Positions 1-8,595 of a DNA stretch of 64,000 bases are shown one piece after another. The translations under genes were made by a program, and so were the position numbers. The notes below the pieces were generated by a model. That model had not been told where the DNA came from, searched no databases, and saw only the letters and a list, made by a program, of their open reading frames with translations. This DNA comes from Proteobacteria bacterium SG_bin6 (lineage in GTDB: Bacteria; Pseudomonadota; Alphaproteobacteria; Sphingomonadales; Sphingomonadaceae): assembly GCA_002083435.1 (NCBI GenBank), contig LWDJ01000042.1, forward strand, positions 1 through 64,000. Reading direction: 5' to 3'. The first letter of the stretch is position 1. Each line of letters opens with the position of its first letter.

Positions 1-842
1 GCGGGGCGGGCCGCGGGCGGCGCGGCGGCGACCACGACCGGCTCGGGCGGGAGCGGCGCGAGCCGTGGCGCGAGCCGGGCATCGGCGACGCGCGTCGGGC
101 TCGGCGTCAGCTCGCCGAAATGCACCGCGAAGGCACGGTCGATCGCCCCAAGCTGCGGTAATCGCGCGAAAAACGGCCGCAATCCGCTGGCGACGGGCGC
201 CGGGAGCATCGCGGTCGCGATCCGGTCCGCCTCCTGCGGCTCGCCCGCCATCGCGAGGATGAAGGCGCGCACCCGCCAGGCGGCGCGGTCCTGCGCGCGG
301 ACCAGCGGGTCGATCGCCGCGAGCGCCGCCTCGCGCTTGCCCGAAATACCGAGTGATAGCGCATAGTTACGCCGCACATCGGGTGTATCGCCCGCCTTCA
401 GGACAAGGCGATAATCGCGCTGCGCGCGCTCCTGCTCGCCGATCAGGTCATAAGCGAGCGCCCGGTCGGCGCGGAGCTGGTCGATGGGATAGCCGAACCC
501 CGTGGCCTGCTCGAACAGCCGCAGCGCCTCGCCCGGTCGCTCGGCCTGGAGCAGCAGCCGCGCGCGCCCCGCGAGCAGCCGGCCCGAGCGTGGGTTGAGA
601 GACTCGGTGCGGGCGAAGAACCCGGCGGCGGCGGTGGGATCGCCCAGCTGCAGCGCCAGCTCGCCCGCGCTCAGCAAAGCGTCGAGATTATTGGGATCGA
701 CCGCCAGCAGCCGCATCTGCGCGGCGAGCGCGTCTGCCTCGGGCGCCGGCGGCGCGACCACCTCGCCCGGCTGCGTCGCGACCTGCGCGGCGGCCGGGGC
801 CGCGACGGCGAGCAGGAAATATGCCGGAAAACGAACGCCCAT
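1..842 (-). CDS. Secreted TPR-repeat protein, 3' end cut by window edge
   Basis: The minus strand is open from an ATG at 842 to the left edge without a stop, giving at least 280 residues. The N-terminus (MGVRFPAYFLLAVAAPAAAQ) reads as a signal peptide, so the protein is probably periplasmic. After it comes an alpha-helical Ala/Leu-rich region with tetratricopeptide character, for example the stretch around DPNNLDALLSAGELALQLGD and a second around NPRSGRLLAGRARLLL. The visible end becomes Pro/Ala-rich, like the linker that precedes a SPOR domain in many sphingomonad TPR proteins, but no SPOR domain lies inside the window, so that part is a guess. No enzyme motif is seen. The next gene upstream (HhH protein, ending at 934) is on the same strand about 90 bases away. 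The secreted TPR call is fairly safe; the precise role is unknown. Confidence 0.7.
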   Translation of the reverse strand, partial: MGVRFPAYFLLAVAAPAAAQVATQPGEVVAPPAPEADALAAQMRLLAVDPNNLDALLSAGELALQLGDPTAAAGFFARTESLNPRSGRLLAGRARLLLQAERPGEALRLFEQATGFGYPIDQLRADRALAYDLIGEQERAQRDYRLVLKAGDTPDVRRNYALSLGISGKREAALAAIDPLVRAQDRAAWRVRAFILAMAGEPQEADRIATAMLPAPVASGLRPFFARLPQLGAIDRAFAVHFGELTPSPTRVADARLAPRLAPLPPEPVVVAAAPPAARP

Positions 843-933
843 CCCGCGCGCCGCTAGAGCGTGTCGCGGCGCGCGCGGCAAGGGGGCGGCTGCCGACGGG
901 CGCCAAAGCGGGCGCTGATGGCGATAAGCGCCC

Positions 934-1548
934 TCACCCGCCGAGCTTGCCGAAGCGCGCCTCGAACCCGGCGATGTCGCCGGCGGCGAGCAGCCGCGCC
1001 TGCTCAGCCCAGCGGTCGCGCGCGATCCGCCCCGCGAGCGCCCCCAGCTCGGCGTCCAGCGCGGCGAGTTCGGCATCGCTTGTGGCCGCGAGCGCCTCGA
1101 CGCTCGCCACGCCCAGCTCGCCCAGCCGCGCCGCCGCCTTGGGACCAAGCCCTTTCAACAGCGTGAGCGGCCGCCCTTCGGGCACGGGCGCCGCGATTGG
1201 CACGGGGGCGGTTACGACCGAGCTCTTATCGCTGAGCGCCGGCAACGGATCGGGGACGGGCTCGGGCTCGGGTTCGACCAGGGGCGCGGCCATGGTTGTC
1301 GCCGGGGCGACAAGCGGTGCCACTGGGATCATGCTCTCGACCGGCGCGGCAGCGGGCAGCGCTGCGGCCGGCGACGCCAGAGGTTCGGGCGGGCGGTGCG
1401 CCTCGGCGCGGCGGCGCTCGGCGGCCTTGGCGCGGCGGCGGAGCGTTCCCCAGATGATGATCGCGAGCGCGAGCAGGGCGCCGATCGCGATCATCGTGAA
1501 GAAGGCCGGCGTCATCCAGGCCGGGGTGGGGATGTCGCGTGCTTCCAT
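934..1548 (-). CDS. Membrane-anchored helix-hairpin-helix protein
   Basis: This 204-residue protein has a single N-terminal membrane segment (about residues 14-36), a basic Arg/Ala-rich stretch, a long Pro/Ala linker (about 45-125), and a C-terminal domain starting LTLLKGLGPKAAARLGELGV. That motif is the helix-hairpin-helix found in proteins often annotated as 'predicted flap endonuclease-1-like 5-prime DNA nuclease'. HhH motifs bind DNA or mediate protein contacts, but no nuclease catalytic residues are visible, so the nuclease label should not be taken literally. Its start codon overlaps the stop of purD by one base (TGATG at 1546-1550), so the two are probably co-transcribed and translationally coupled. 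Cellular role unknown. Confidence 0.7.
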   Translation of the reverse strand: MEARDIPTPAWMTPAFFTMIAIGALLALAIIIWGTLRRRAKAAERRRAEAHRPPEPLASPAAALPAAAPVESMIPVAPLVAPATTMAAPLVEPEPEPVPDPLPALSDKSSVVTAPVPIAAPVPEGRPLTLLKGLGPKAAARLGELGVASVEALAATSDAELAALDAELGALAGRIARDRWAEQARLLAAGDIAGFEARFGKLGG

Positions 1549-2825
1549 CAGGCCTCTCCCGGCTGGCGCGCAAGTTCCCGCCAGCCAATGTCGTGACGGT
1601 AAAAACCGCTTGGGAAATCAATAAGCTCCACCCCCTGATAGGCCCGCGCGCGCGCCTCCGCCAGGCTCGCGGCGCGGGCGGTGACGGCGAGTACCCGCCC
1701 CCCGCTCGCGACCAACGCACCGTCGCGCCAGGCGGTGCCGGCGTGCAATACCGCGCAGCCCGAGGCCGCTGCCGCGTCGAGCCCGGCCAGCCTCCCGCCG
1801 GTCTCGGGCAATGCGGGGTAGCCCCGGGCCGCGTAAACCACCGTCAGTGCACTGTCATTTGCGAAGCGCGGCGCCGGAATCGGCCCCCCGCGCGCGACCG
1901 CGAGCAGCAACGGCAGCAGGTCGCTGTCCAACCGTGCCATCAGCACCTGGCATTCGGGATCGCCGAAGCGGACATTATATTCGATCAGTTTCGGCCCCTC
2001 CGCCGTCAGCATCAGCCCGGCATAGAGCACCCCCGAAAAGGGCGTCCCCGCCGCCGCCATCGCCGCAAGCGTGGGCGCGACGATCTCCGCCAGCGCGCGT
2101 GCCTCGAGCGCGGGGGTGAGGACGGGCGCCGGGCTATACGCCCCCATGCCGCCGGTGTTGGGGCCGGTATCGCCCTCCCCCACCCGTTTGTGATCCTGCG
2201 CCGAGCCGAACGCCACATAATCGGTGCCGTTCGCCAGGACGAACAGGCTCGCTTCCTCGCCCGCCAGAAATTCCTCGATCACCGCGCGGCCGCCGGGTGC
2301 CGCGAAGATCGCGTCGAGCGCGGCTTCGGCCTCGGCGCGGGTCGCGGCGACCGTCACCCCCTTGCCGGCGGCGAGGCCATCGGCCTTCACAACCACCGGC
2401 ACCCCGAAGCGATCGAGCGCCGCCTGCCCGCGCGCCCGGTCCGCCACTTCGACAAAGGCGGCGGTGGGAATGCCTTGCGCCGCGCACAGCGCCTTGGTGA
2501 AGCCTTTCGATCCCTCCAGCCGCGCCGCCGCCGCGCCGGGGCCGAACACCGCCAGGCCCGCGGCGCGCAGATCATCGGCGAGACCCGCGACCAGCGGCGC
2601 TTCCGGCCCGATCACCACCAGGCCGATCCCCCGCTCCTCGCAAAATCGCGCGACCGCCGGGTGGTCGCCCGTGTCGAGCGGCACGATTTGACCATGCGCG
2701 GCTATTCCCGGATTGCCCGGCGCGGCGTAGAGCGTTCCCAGCATCGGCGATTGGGCGAGCTTCCATGCCAGCGCATGTTCGCGCCCGCCGCCGCCCAGAA
2801 GCAGGACGTTGATGAGTTCAGACAT
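1548..2825 (-). CDS. purD: Phosphoribosylamine-glycine ligase
   Basis: GAR synthetase joins glycine to 5-phosphoribosylamine using ATP, the second step of purine synthesis, in the cytoplasm. The 425-residue product begins MSELINVLLLGGGGREHALA, the classic N-terminal phosphate-binding loop, and carries the ATP-grasp features VVVKADGLAAGKGV and YAGLMLTAEGPKLIEYNVRFGDPE, then the C-terminal domain. Length is normal for the family. The frame is open upstream to 2909, but family alignment favours the ATG at 2825. That start lies inside the 5' end of the divergent xseA, so the two genes overlap head to head by about 14 bases. The downstream HhH gene overlaps its stop by one base. No other pur genes are in the window. 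Confidence 0.95.
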   Translation of the reverse strand: MSELINVLLLGGGGREHALAWKLAQSPMLGTLYAAPGNPGIAAHGQIVPLDTGDHPAVARFCEERGIGLVVIGPEAPLVAGLADDLRAAGLAVFGPGAAAARLEGSKGFTKALCAAQGIPTAAFVEVADRARGQAALDRFGVPVVVKADGLAAGKGVTVAATRAEAEAALDAIFAAPGGRAVIEEFLAGEEASLFVLANGTDYVAFGSAQDHKRVGEGDTGPNTGGMGAYSPAPVLTPALEARALAEIVAPTLAAMAAAGTPFSGVLYAGLMLTAEGPKLIEYNVRFGDPECQVLMARLDSDLLPLLLAVARGGPIPAPRFANDSALTVVYAARGYPALPETGGRLAGLDAAAASGCAVLHAGTAWRDGALVASGGRVLAVTARAASLAEARARAYQGVELIDFPSGFYRHDIGWRELARQPGEA

Positions 2826-4173
2826 GCCCCGGCTGGTAGCCGAGTCGTCCCCGGGCGACAACGCCGCGCCCCTCACCGTTTCCGAACTGTCGCAGCAATT
2901 GAAGCGCACGGTGGAAGGCGCGTTCGGCTTCGTGCGGCTGCGCGGCGAGATTTCGGGCTATAAGCGCGCCGCCTCGGGCCATGCCTATCTCGCGCTGAAG
3001 GACGATGGCGCGCTGATCGACGGCGTGATCTGGAAGGGCAGCTTCGCCGCCATCGCCTTCGCCCCGCAGGACGGGCTGGAAGTGATCGCGACCGGCCGGC
3101 TCACCACCTATCCCGGCCGCAGCAAATATCAGATCGTGATCGAGCGACTGGAACTCGCCGGCGAAGGCGCGCTGATGGCGCTGTTCGAGCGGGTGAAGGC
3201 CAAGCTCGCGGGCGAAGGCCTGTTCGATCCGGCGCGCAAGCAGCCGCTGCCCTATCTGCCGCGCGTGATCGGGGTCGTCACCTCGCCGACCGGGGCGGTG
3301 ATCCGCGACATCCTCCACCGCCTCGCCGATCGCTTCCCCAGCCATGTGTTGCTCTGGCCGGTGCTGGTGCAGGGCGAGGGCGCCGCCCAGCAAGTGGCGC
3401 GCGCGATCGCCGGGTTCGACGCGTTGGGCGGCGAAGGTCCTGTGCCGCGCCCCGATCTGCTGATCGTCGCGCGCGGCGGCGGCTCGATCGAGGATTTATG
3501 GGCGTTCAACGAGGAGGTGGTGGTGCGCGCGATCGCCGCGTGCCGCATCCCGGTGATCTCGGCGGTCGGGCACGAAACCGACACCAGCCTCTCCGATTTT
3601 GCCGCCGATCGCCGCGCGCCGACGCCCACCGCCGCCGCCGAAATGGCGGTGCCGGTGCGCGCCGAGCTGATCGCGGCGGTCGACGGACTCGGCGTGCGGA
3701 GCGAACGCTGCGCGCGGCGCTATGTCGCGCGCGGGCGTGAGCGGCTGGAGCTGGTCGCGCGCCTCCTGCCCCGGCGCGACGCGCTGCTCGGTGCGCAGCG
3801 CCAGCGGCTCGACGACGCGGGCGCGCGGCTTGACCGGGCGCTCGACGCGCGGCTCACCCGCGCCGCCGCCCAGGTCGAGCGTGCCGCCACCTTGCTCCGC
3901 CCGCAGCTCCTCACCCGCCAGCTCGCCGCCGCGCGCGCGCATCTCGAGCGCACCGAGCGCCTGCTCGAAGCGGTGAACCCCGATGCCCTGCTCCAGCGCG
4001 GCTATGTCCGCGTCTCGGCCAAGGACGGCGCGGTGGTGACGAGCGCGGCAGCCGCGCGGACCGTGCAGACGCTCACACTTCACTTCGCTGACGGAACGGT
4101 AGACGCGCGGGTTGAGCGGGGGGCGGCCAAGGCCTATGTCAAGCCGACCCCCGAGCAGCCGAGCCTGCTCTAA
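2812..4173 (+). CDS. xseA: Exodeoxyribonuclease VII large subunit
   Basis: XseA is the large subunit of exonuclease VII, which degrades single-stranded DNA from both ends. The 453-residue protein has an N-terminal OB-fold (about 20-115; starts TVSELSQQLKRTVE), then the catalytic region with the conserved RGGGSIEDLWAFNEE and ISAVGHETDTSLSDFAADRR, and a long Arg/Ala coiled-coil tail typical of the family. ATG 2812 is preferred because AGGA sits 5 bases upstream; ATG 2824 and TTG 2809 are alternatives. The start overlaps the divergent purD start, leaving almost no room for separate promoters. The small subunit gene xseB is not in the window. The genes downstream (DUF2093, M23 peptidase) follow with 15-base gaps and may be co-transcribed. 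Confidence 0.95.
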   Translation: MSSDMPRLVAESSPGDNAAPLTVSELSQQLKRTVEGAFGFVRLRGEISGYKRAASGHAYLALKDDGALIDGVIWKGSFAAIAFAPQDGLEVIATGRLTTYPGRSKYQIVIERLELAGEGALMALFERVKAKLAGEGLFDPARKQPLPYLPRVIGVVTSPTGAVIRDILHRLADRFPSHVLLWPVLVQGEGAAQQVARAIAGFDALGGEGPVPRPDLLIVARGGGSIEDLWAFNEEVVVRAIAACRIPVISAVGHETDTSLSDFAADRRAPTPTAAAEMAVPVRAELIAAVDGLGVRSERCARRYVARGRERLELVARLLPRRDALLGAQRQRLDDAGARLDRALDARLTRAAAQVERAATLLRPQLLTRQLAAARAHLERTERLLEAVNPDALLQRGYVRVSAKDGAVVTSAAAARTVQTLTLHFADGTVDARVERGAAKAYVKPTPEQPSLL

Positions 4174-4188
4174 GCGCGAAGGCCGATC

Positions 4189-4386
4189 ATGCTCGTCTCG
4201 AACAGCAACCGCACCGCCCGGCTGCATTATATGGCCAATGGCTTTCGCGTACTGTCGCAGGGCGATCATGTCCTGTGCGCGGTCAGCGGCCAGCGTATCC
4301 CGCTCGATGCGCTGCGCTATTGGAATGTCGCCCGGCAGGAAGCCTATGCGAGCGCCGAGATCGCGATGGAGGCGATGACCGATTAA
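4189..4386 (+). CDS. DUF2093 small protein
   Basis: This 65-residue protein matches DUF2093, a short family confined largely to alphaproteobacteria. The signature is the central GDHVLCAVSGQRIPLDALRY followed by WNVARQEAYASAEIA. The Cys and the IPL-x2-LRYW-x-VxRQE pattern are the recognisable parts of the family; the compact shape suggests a small cytoplasmic domain, but no function is established. GAAGG lies 6 bases upstream of the ATG. It sits between xseA and an M23 peptidase gene with 15-base gaps on each side, an arrangement consistent with one operon. Confidence 0.85.
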   Translation: MLVSNSNRTARLHYMANGFRVLSQGDHVLCAVSGQRIPLDALRYWNVARQEAYASAEIAMEAMTD

Positions 4387-4401
4387 GGGGGGCGGTTGAA
4401 G

Positions 4402-5247
4402 ATGGCTGGAATGATGCGGAACATGCTCGCCGCGCTCGTGCTGATGGCGGCGCCGTTGGCGGCACAGGCGCCAGAGCCGTCGCCCTTCCGGCTCGAAGGC
4501 CCGCTGGTGCAAGGCGGCGCCGCCACCGGCATCGCGCCCGCCGGCACGACCTTGCTGGAGCTGGGCGACCAGAGCATCCCGGTGGCGCGCGACGGCCGCT
4601 TCCTGATCGCCTTCGATCGCGATTCGCCCGCGAGCCTCACGCTGTCCGCCACGCTCGCCGATGGGCAGGTGGTGCGCCAGACGCTCACCATCGCGACCCG
4701 CGGCTGGCAGATCGAGCGGTTGCCGACCCTGCCCAAGATCGCCCAGCCCACCGCCGAGTTCGAGGCGCTGCGTCCGGCGGAGGTCGCGCAGATCGATACC
4801 GCCCGCCACATGACGACCCCGGCCGAGGGGTGGCGCCAGCCCTTGCTCTGGCCCACGACCGGCCGGCTGTCGGGCCTGTTCGGCTCGCAGCGCATCTACG
4901 CCAATGGCGAGGCGGGCAGCTATCACTCGGGCGCCGACATCGCCCGGGGCGAAGGCACGCCGGTGATCGCCCCGGCCGACGGCGTGGTGGTGCTCGCCGC
5001 CGACCATCCCTTCACGCTGGAAGGAAATTTGCTGATGATCGACCACGGCGCGGGGCTGTCCAGCTCGTTCCTGCATTTGTCGCGGATCGACGTGAAGCGC
5101 GGCCAGCGGGTGAGCCGCGGCCAGCTGATCGGCGCGGTCGGCAAGACCGGACGCGCGACCGGGCCGCATCTGCACTGGAGCCTGAGATGGCGCGAGGCCC
5201 GGATCGATCCGCTGCTCGTCGCGGGGCCGATGCCAGCCGCGCAATAA
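4402..5247 (+). CDS. M23 family metallopeptidase (LytM domain), secreted
   Basis: A 281-residue exported zinc endopeptidase-like protein, probably acting on peptidoglycan cross-links in the periplasm. It has a signal peptide ending near AAPLAAQA, an N-terminal beta-rich region, and a C-terminal LytM/M23 domain with the zinc ligands in HSGADIARGEGTPV (H-x3-D) and the catalytic GPHLHWSLRW (HxH). Both metal-binding motifs are intact, so it should be active rather than an EnvC-type degenerate member. ATG 4402 is chosen because a G-rich stretch (AAGGGGGG, 4385-4392) lies at normal spacing; TTG 4396 is the alternative. Last gene of the xseA-DUF2093-M23 run. Confidence 0.9.
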   Translation: MAGMMRNMLAALVLMAAPLAAQAPEPSPFRLEGPLVQGGAATGIAPAGTTLLELGDQSIPVARDGRFLIAFDRDSPASLTLSATLADGQVVRQTLTIATRGWQIERLPTLPKIAQPTAEFEALRPAEVAQIDTARHMTTPAEGWRQPLLWPTTGRLSGLFGSQRIYANGEAGSYHSGADIARGEGTPVIAPADGVVVLAADHPFTLEGNLLMIDHGAGLSSSFLHLSRIDVKRGQRVSRGQLIGAVGKTGRATGPHLHWSLRWREARIDPLLVAGPMPAAQ

Positions 5248-5273
5248 TTACCAATTCACAACTTTGTTGGCCT

Positions 5274-5299
5274 TTGCTAATCTGATTATCAGATAGCAA
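5274..5299. promoter_or_regulatory. AT-rich inverted repeat upstream of a TonB receptor
   Basis: Arms ATCTGAT and ATCAGAT surround a single central T; flanking TTGCT and AGCAA extend the pairing to about 12 bases per arm with one bulged A. It lies in the 252-base gap between the M23 peptidase and the first TonB receptor, in sequence clearly more AT-rich than the genes. It could be an operator, or a weak terminator for the M23 gene (no clean U-tract follows). No convincing -35/-10 pair could be assigned in this gap. Confidence 0.45.
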
Positions 5300-5499
5300 T
5301 GTTTGTGCCGGCGTAATAGTAGACCATATCGCCATCGTAGCGAATTTCCAGATTATTGTGATTTCTTCATATATGCGGCAGTGATATTTACTTAGGCCCC
5401 AACACAGGTCAGCTTCGCCCCACGCGGTAGGAGGCCGAAAAGGCACCGCCACGGATCGTAACGCCATAGGCGACGATGGGTCGAGACAAAGGGGTTATT

Positions 5500-8400
5500 A
5501 TGAACACGTTGTTTTCCACCACCGGCCGAGCGCTGCTGCGCGGCGGGGCCGGCACCTTCGCGCTCGCCGCCGCGCTCGCGGCGACACCAGCGCTGGCACA
5601 GGCGCAGACCCAGGCCCCTCAGGCCGATGGCCAAGCGGCCGCGGCCCAGGATACGGGCGCCGATGAAGTGGTCGTCACGGGTACGCTGTTCAAAGGCAAC
5701 GACACGATCTCGCCGGTGACGACGCTCACCACGCAGGATCTTGACACGCGCGGCATCAACACGGTGCAGGACGCGCTGCAGCAGCTGTCGTCGAACAACG
5801 GCCCGTCGCTCACCAACTCGTTCACCGCGAACGGCGCGTTCGCCGGCGGCGCCTCGTCGATCTCGCTGCGCGGCCTGTCGACCAACTCGACGCTGGTGCT
5901 GTTCGACGGCCTGCGCGCCGCTTATTATCCGCTGGCCGATGACGGCTCGCGCAACTTCGTCGATCTGAACACGATCCCCGACGATATCGTCGAGCGCATC
6001 GAAGTGCTGCGCGATGGCGCCTCGTCGAGCTACGGCGCCGACGCGATCGCGGGCGTGGTCAACATCATCACCAAGAAAACCTTCAAGGGCATTTCGGGGC
6101 GCGCCGAGGCTGGCATCGCCGAGCGCGGCATCGCCGCCAACCAGCGCCTGACGCTGACCGCGGGCATCGGCGACCTGAACGAAAAGGGCTTCAACGCCTA
6201 TGTCAGCGGTTTCTACTACCGCAGCGACAAGGTGAACAACCGCGATCTGCCGGCGCCCTACAACACCGCCGACGAAAGCAGCTTCGGCGGCCCGAACGGC
6301 ATCTTCAACGGTCGCAACCCGGACGGCAGCTATACCGGCTTCGTGCTGCCCTATGACTTCTATGTGCGGCCCTATTCCAACGTCGGCTATGCTGGCGGCG
6401 TGCAGAATGGCGGTGTCGCGCAGGGCCGCTACCAGAAGCTGACCGCCGCGCCCTGCATCGGCGGCAGTTCGACGACGCTGAACGCCGCTGAACTCGCGGC
6501 CAACCCGGCGGCGCCGACGGGCATCATCTGCCAGAACGACTTCGTCCGCGACTATCAGGTGGTGTCGCCGCAGATCGAACGCTTCGGCGGTTCGGCGAAG
6601 TTCACCGCCAATATCGGCAGCAGCTCGCAGGCCTATCTGGAAGTGAACTTCCAGCAGACCCGCTCGGGCTATACCGGCTTCCCACCGACGCTTCGCGGCA
6701 ACGCGCCGACGGGCATCCTCTTCCCGCAATTCTCGACCTCCACGGCGCAGTCGGCCAATCTGGCGCCGGGCTCGGGCGTGCTGGCGCTGCCGGTGTTCGT
6801 CTGCGCGGCGCGGGTGAACTGCGATACGGCGGCCGACCGGCGGCTGAACCCGAACAACCCGTTCGCGGCGCAGGGCCTCGTCGCCCGCCTCACCGGGCGC
6901 TTCCAGGAGCCGACCTATAGCGAGACGCGCAACCGCGTGTACCGCGCCGCCTTCGGCATCAACGGCACCATCCTCGACGATGTGAACTACCGCTTCGACG
7001 CGACCGCGATGCACACCGATCTGCGTCGCCTGGCGCGGGGCTATGTGTACATCCAGAACCTGCTCGACGTGATCGGCGACGGTTCGTACAACTTCCTCAA
7101 CCCGGCGGCGAACAGCGCGCGGATCAATGATTACGTCCGCCCGGATAACATCACCAACGCCTCGTCGGACCTGTATCAGGCGCAGCTCTCGTTCAACCGC
7201 GGCTTCTTCCACCTGCCGGGCGGCCCGATCCAGGTCGGCGTCGGCGGCACGGTCTATTACGAAGCGGTCAACAGCCCGAGCCAGAACCCCGACAATCGCG
7301 GGCCCACGCAGCGTTACTTCACGCTCAACGCGTTCGGCACGGTCGGCAGTCGTACGGTGTTCGGCGGCTTCTACGAAGTCAACGCGCCGGTGTTCGACAA
7401 GCTCGAGCTGAACGCCTCGGGCCGTTACGACACCTACTCGTCGGGCCAGAGCTCGTTCTCGCCGAAATTCGGGTTCAAGGCCAAGCCGATCCGGCAGGTG
7501 ACCATCCGCGGCACCTATTCGGAAGGCTTCCGCATCCCGGCCTTCGCCGAGGCGAACGCGCTGCCGACCACCGGCTATGTCACCCAGGTCGTCACCAACA
7601 TTCCTGCGAATGTCCGCGCTCAATATGGCGCGGCCTGCGCGGTGAACGCGACCGCCGGCGCCTCGTGCCCGCAATATCTGACGCAATATTCGATCGGCCT
7701 CACCACGCTGGCGTCGCCGAACCTGGCGCCGGAACGTTCGCGCAGCTTCACGCTGGGCATCGTGGTCGAGCCGATCCGCAACATCACGCTGACGGTCGAT
7801 TACTTCAACATCGAGAAAACCGGCGTCATCACCGCGCCGTCGAGCGCGCCGGCGATCGCGGCTTACTATGCCGGCCAGCCGATTCCGGCGGGTTATGCGG
7901 TGATCGCCGATGCGCCGGACGTCGCCAACCCCAACGCGCTGCCGCGTATTGCCTTCGTGCAATCGCAGCTGATCAACGCCAACCGGCAAAAGGCGGAAGG
8001 CATTGATTTCGGGGCGACCGGCCGGTTCAACGTCGGGCCGTTCAAGTGGACCTCGAACCTGCAGGCCAGCCTGCTGCTCGAACTCAGCACCACTTTCCCG
8101 GACGGCACGACCGAGCAATATGTCGACACGCTCGGCAACTTCAACCTGACCGCCGGCTCGGGCACCTTCCGCTGGCGTGGTTACTGGACCAACACGCTCG
8201 AAACTGGCCCGGTCGCGCTCAGCGGCACGGTCAACTATGTCTCGGGCTATGACCTGTCGGCGCAGGATCAGGGCACCGGCTATCGCGACGGTGGCCTGTT
8301 CCCGGGCTATCCGGGCAACGGTCCGCGGGTGAGCAACTATATCACCATCGACATGAACGCGACCGCGAAGATCACCGACCGGTTCAGCTTCTATGTCAAC

Positions 8401-8532
8401 GTGCTGAACCTGGTGGACGCGCTGCCGCCGATCGACCCGGTGACCTATGGCGCCTATCTCTACAACCCGGTGCAGGCCGGCAACGGCATCTTCGGCCGCC
8501 AGTTCCGCGCCGGCGTGAAGGTCAATCTGTAA
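5500..8532 (+). CDS. TonB-dependent outer membrane receptor
   Basis: A 1010-residue outer-membrane beta-barrel importer powered by TonB-ExbBD. It has a long signal peptide (to about ALAQAQ), a TonB-box-like EVVVTGTLF, a plug domain (ISPVTTLTTQDLDTRGINTV; LRGLSTNSTLVLFDG; ERIEVLRDGASSSYGADAIA; GVVNIITKK) and then the barrel with many alternating aromatic strands, ending RQFRAGVKVNL. The last residue is Leu rather than the usual aromatic. The substrate cannot be told from sequence; large barrels of this kind in sphingomonads import peptides, oligosaccharides or siderophores. ATG 5500 is preferred over 5476 because AAAGGGG lies 5 bases upstream and the signal peptide then begins normally. A terminator follows at 8557. 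Confidence 0.93.
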   Translation: MNTLFSTTGRALLRGGAGTFALAAALAATPALAQAQTQAPQADGQAAAAQDTGADEVVVTGTLFKGNDTISPVTTLTTQDLDTRGINTVQDALQQLSSNNGPSLTNSFTANGAFAGGASSISLRGLSTNSTLVLFDGLRAAYYPLADDGSRNFVDLNTIPDDIVERIEVLRDGASSSYGADAIAGVVNIITKKTFKGISGRAEAGIAERGIAANQRLTLTAGIGDLNEKGFNAYVSGFYYRSDKVNNRDLPAPYNTADESSFGGPNGIFNGRNPDGSYTGFVLPYDFYVRPYSNVGYAGGVQNGGVAQGRYQKLTAAPCIGGSSTTLNAAELAANPAAPTGIICQNDFVRDYQVVSPQIERFGGSAKFTANIGSSSQAYLEVNFQQTRSGYTGFPPTLRGNAPTGILFPQFSTSTAQSANLAPGSGVLALPVFVCAARVNCDTAADRRLNPNNPFAAQGLVARLTGRFQEPTYSETRNRVYRAAFGINGTILDDVNYRFDATAMHTDLRRLARGYVYIQNLLDVIGDGSYNFLNPAANSARINDYVRPDNITNASSDLYQAQLSFNRGFFHLPGGPIQVGVGGTVYYEAVNSPSQNPDNRGPTQRYFTLNAFGTVGSRTVFGGFYEVNAPVFDKLELNASGRYDTYSSGQSSFSPKFGFKAKPIRQVTIRGTYSEGFRIPAFAEANALPTTGYVTQVVTNIPANVRAQYGAACAVNATAGASCPQYLTQYSIGLTTLASPNLAPERSRSFTLGIVVEPIRNITLTVDYFNIEKTGVITAPSSAPAIAAYYAGQPIPAGYAVIADAPDVANPNALPRIAFVQSQLINANRQKAEGIDFGATGRFNVGPFKWTSNLQASLLLELSTTFPDGTTEQYVDTLGNFNLTAGSGTFRWRGYWTNTLETGPVALSGTVNYVSGYDLSAQDQGTGYRDGGLFPGYPGNGPRVSNYITIDMNATAKITDRFSFYVNVLNLVDALPPIDPVTYGAYLYNPVQAGNGIFGRQFRAGVKVNL

Positions 8533-8556
8533 CGATCCCTTTTCAACAACCTGACG

Positions 8557-8588
8557 GGGGCGGTGCCACGCGGCGCCGCCCCTTTTTT
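8557..8588 (+). terminator. Rho-independent terminator after TonB receptor
   Basis: An 11-bp stem (GGGGCGGTGCC pairing with GGCGCCGCCCC, one G-U pair) with a four-base loop is followed by six Ts at 8583-8588. It lies 24 bases after the receptor stop and separates it from the convergent small gene at 8596. Confidence 0.85.
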
Positions 8589-8595
8589 GCACCGT

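Noticed and set aside
934..1548. Active flap endonuclease for the HhH protein
   Set aside because: Only the HhH motif and a membrane anchor are visible; no nuclease catalytic residues.
5392..8592. 1066-codon open frame on the minus strand opposite the first TonB receptor
   Set aside because: Third-position GC bias keeps the antisense frame open; the translation is Arg/Ala/Gly-rich with no domain, while the plus strand encodes a clear receptor.
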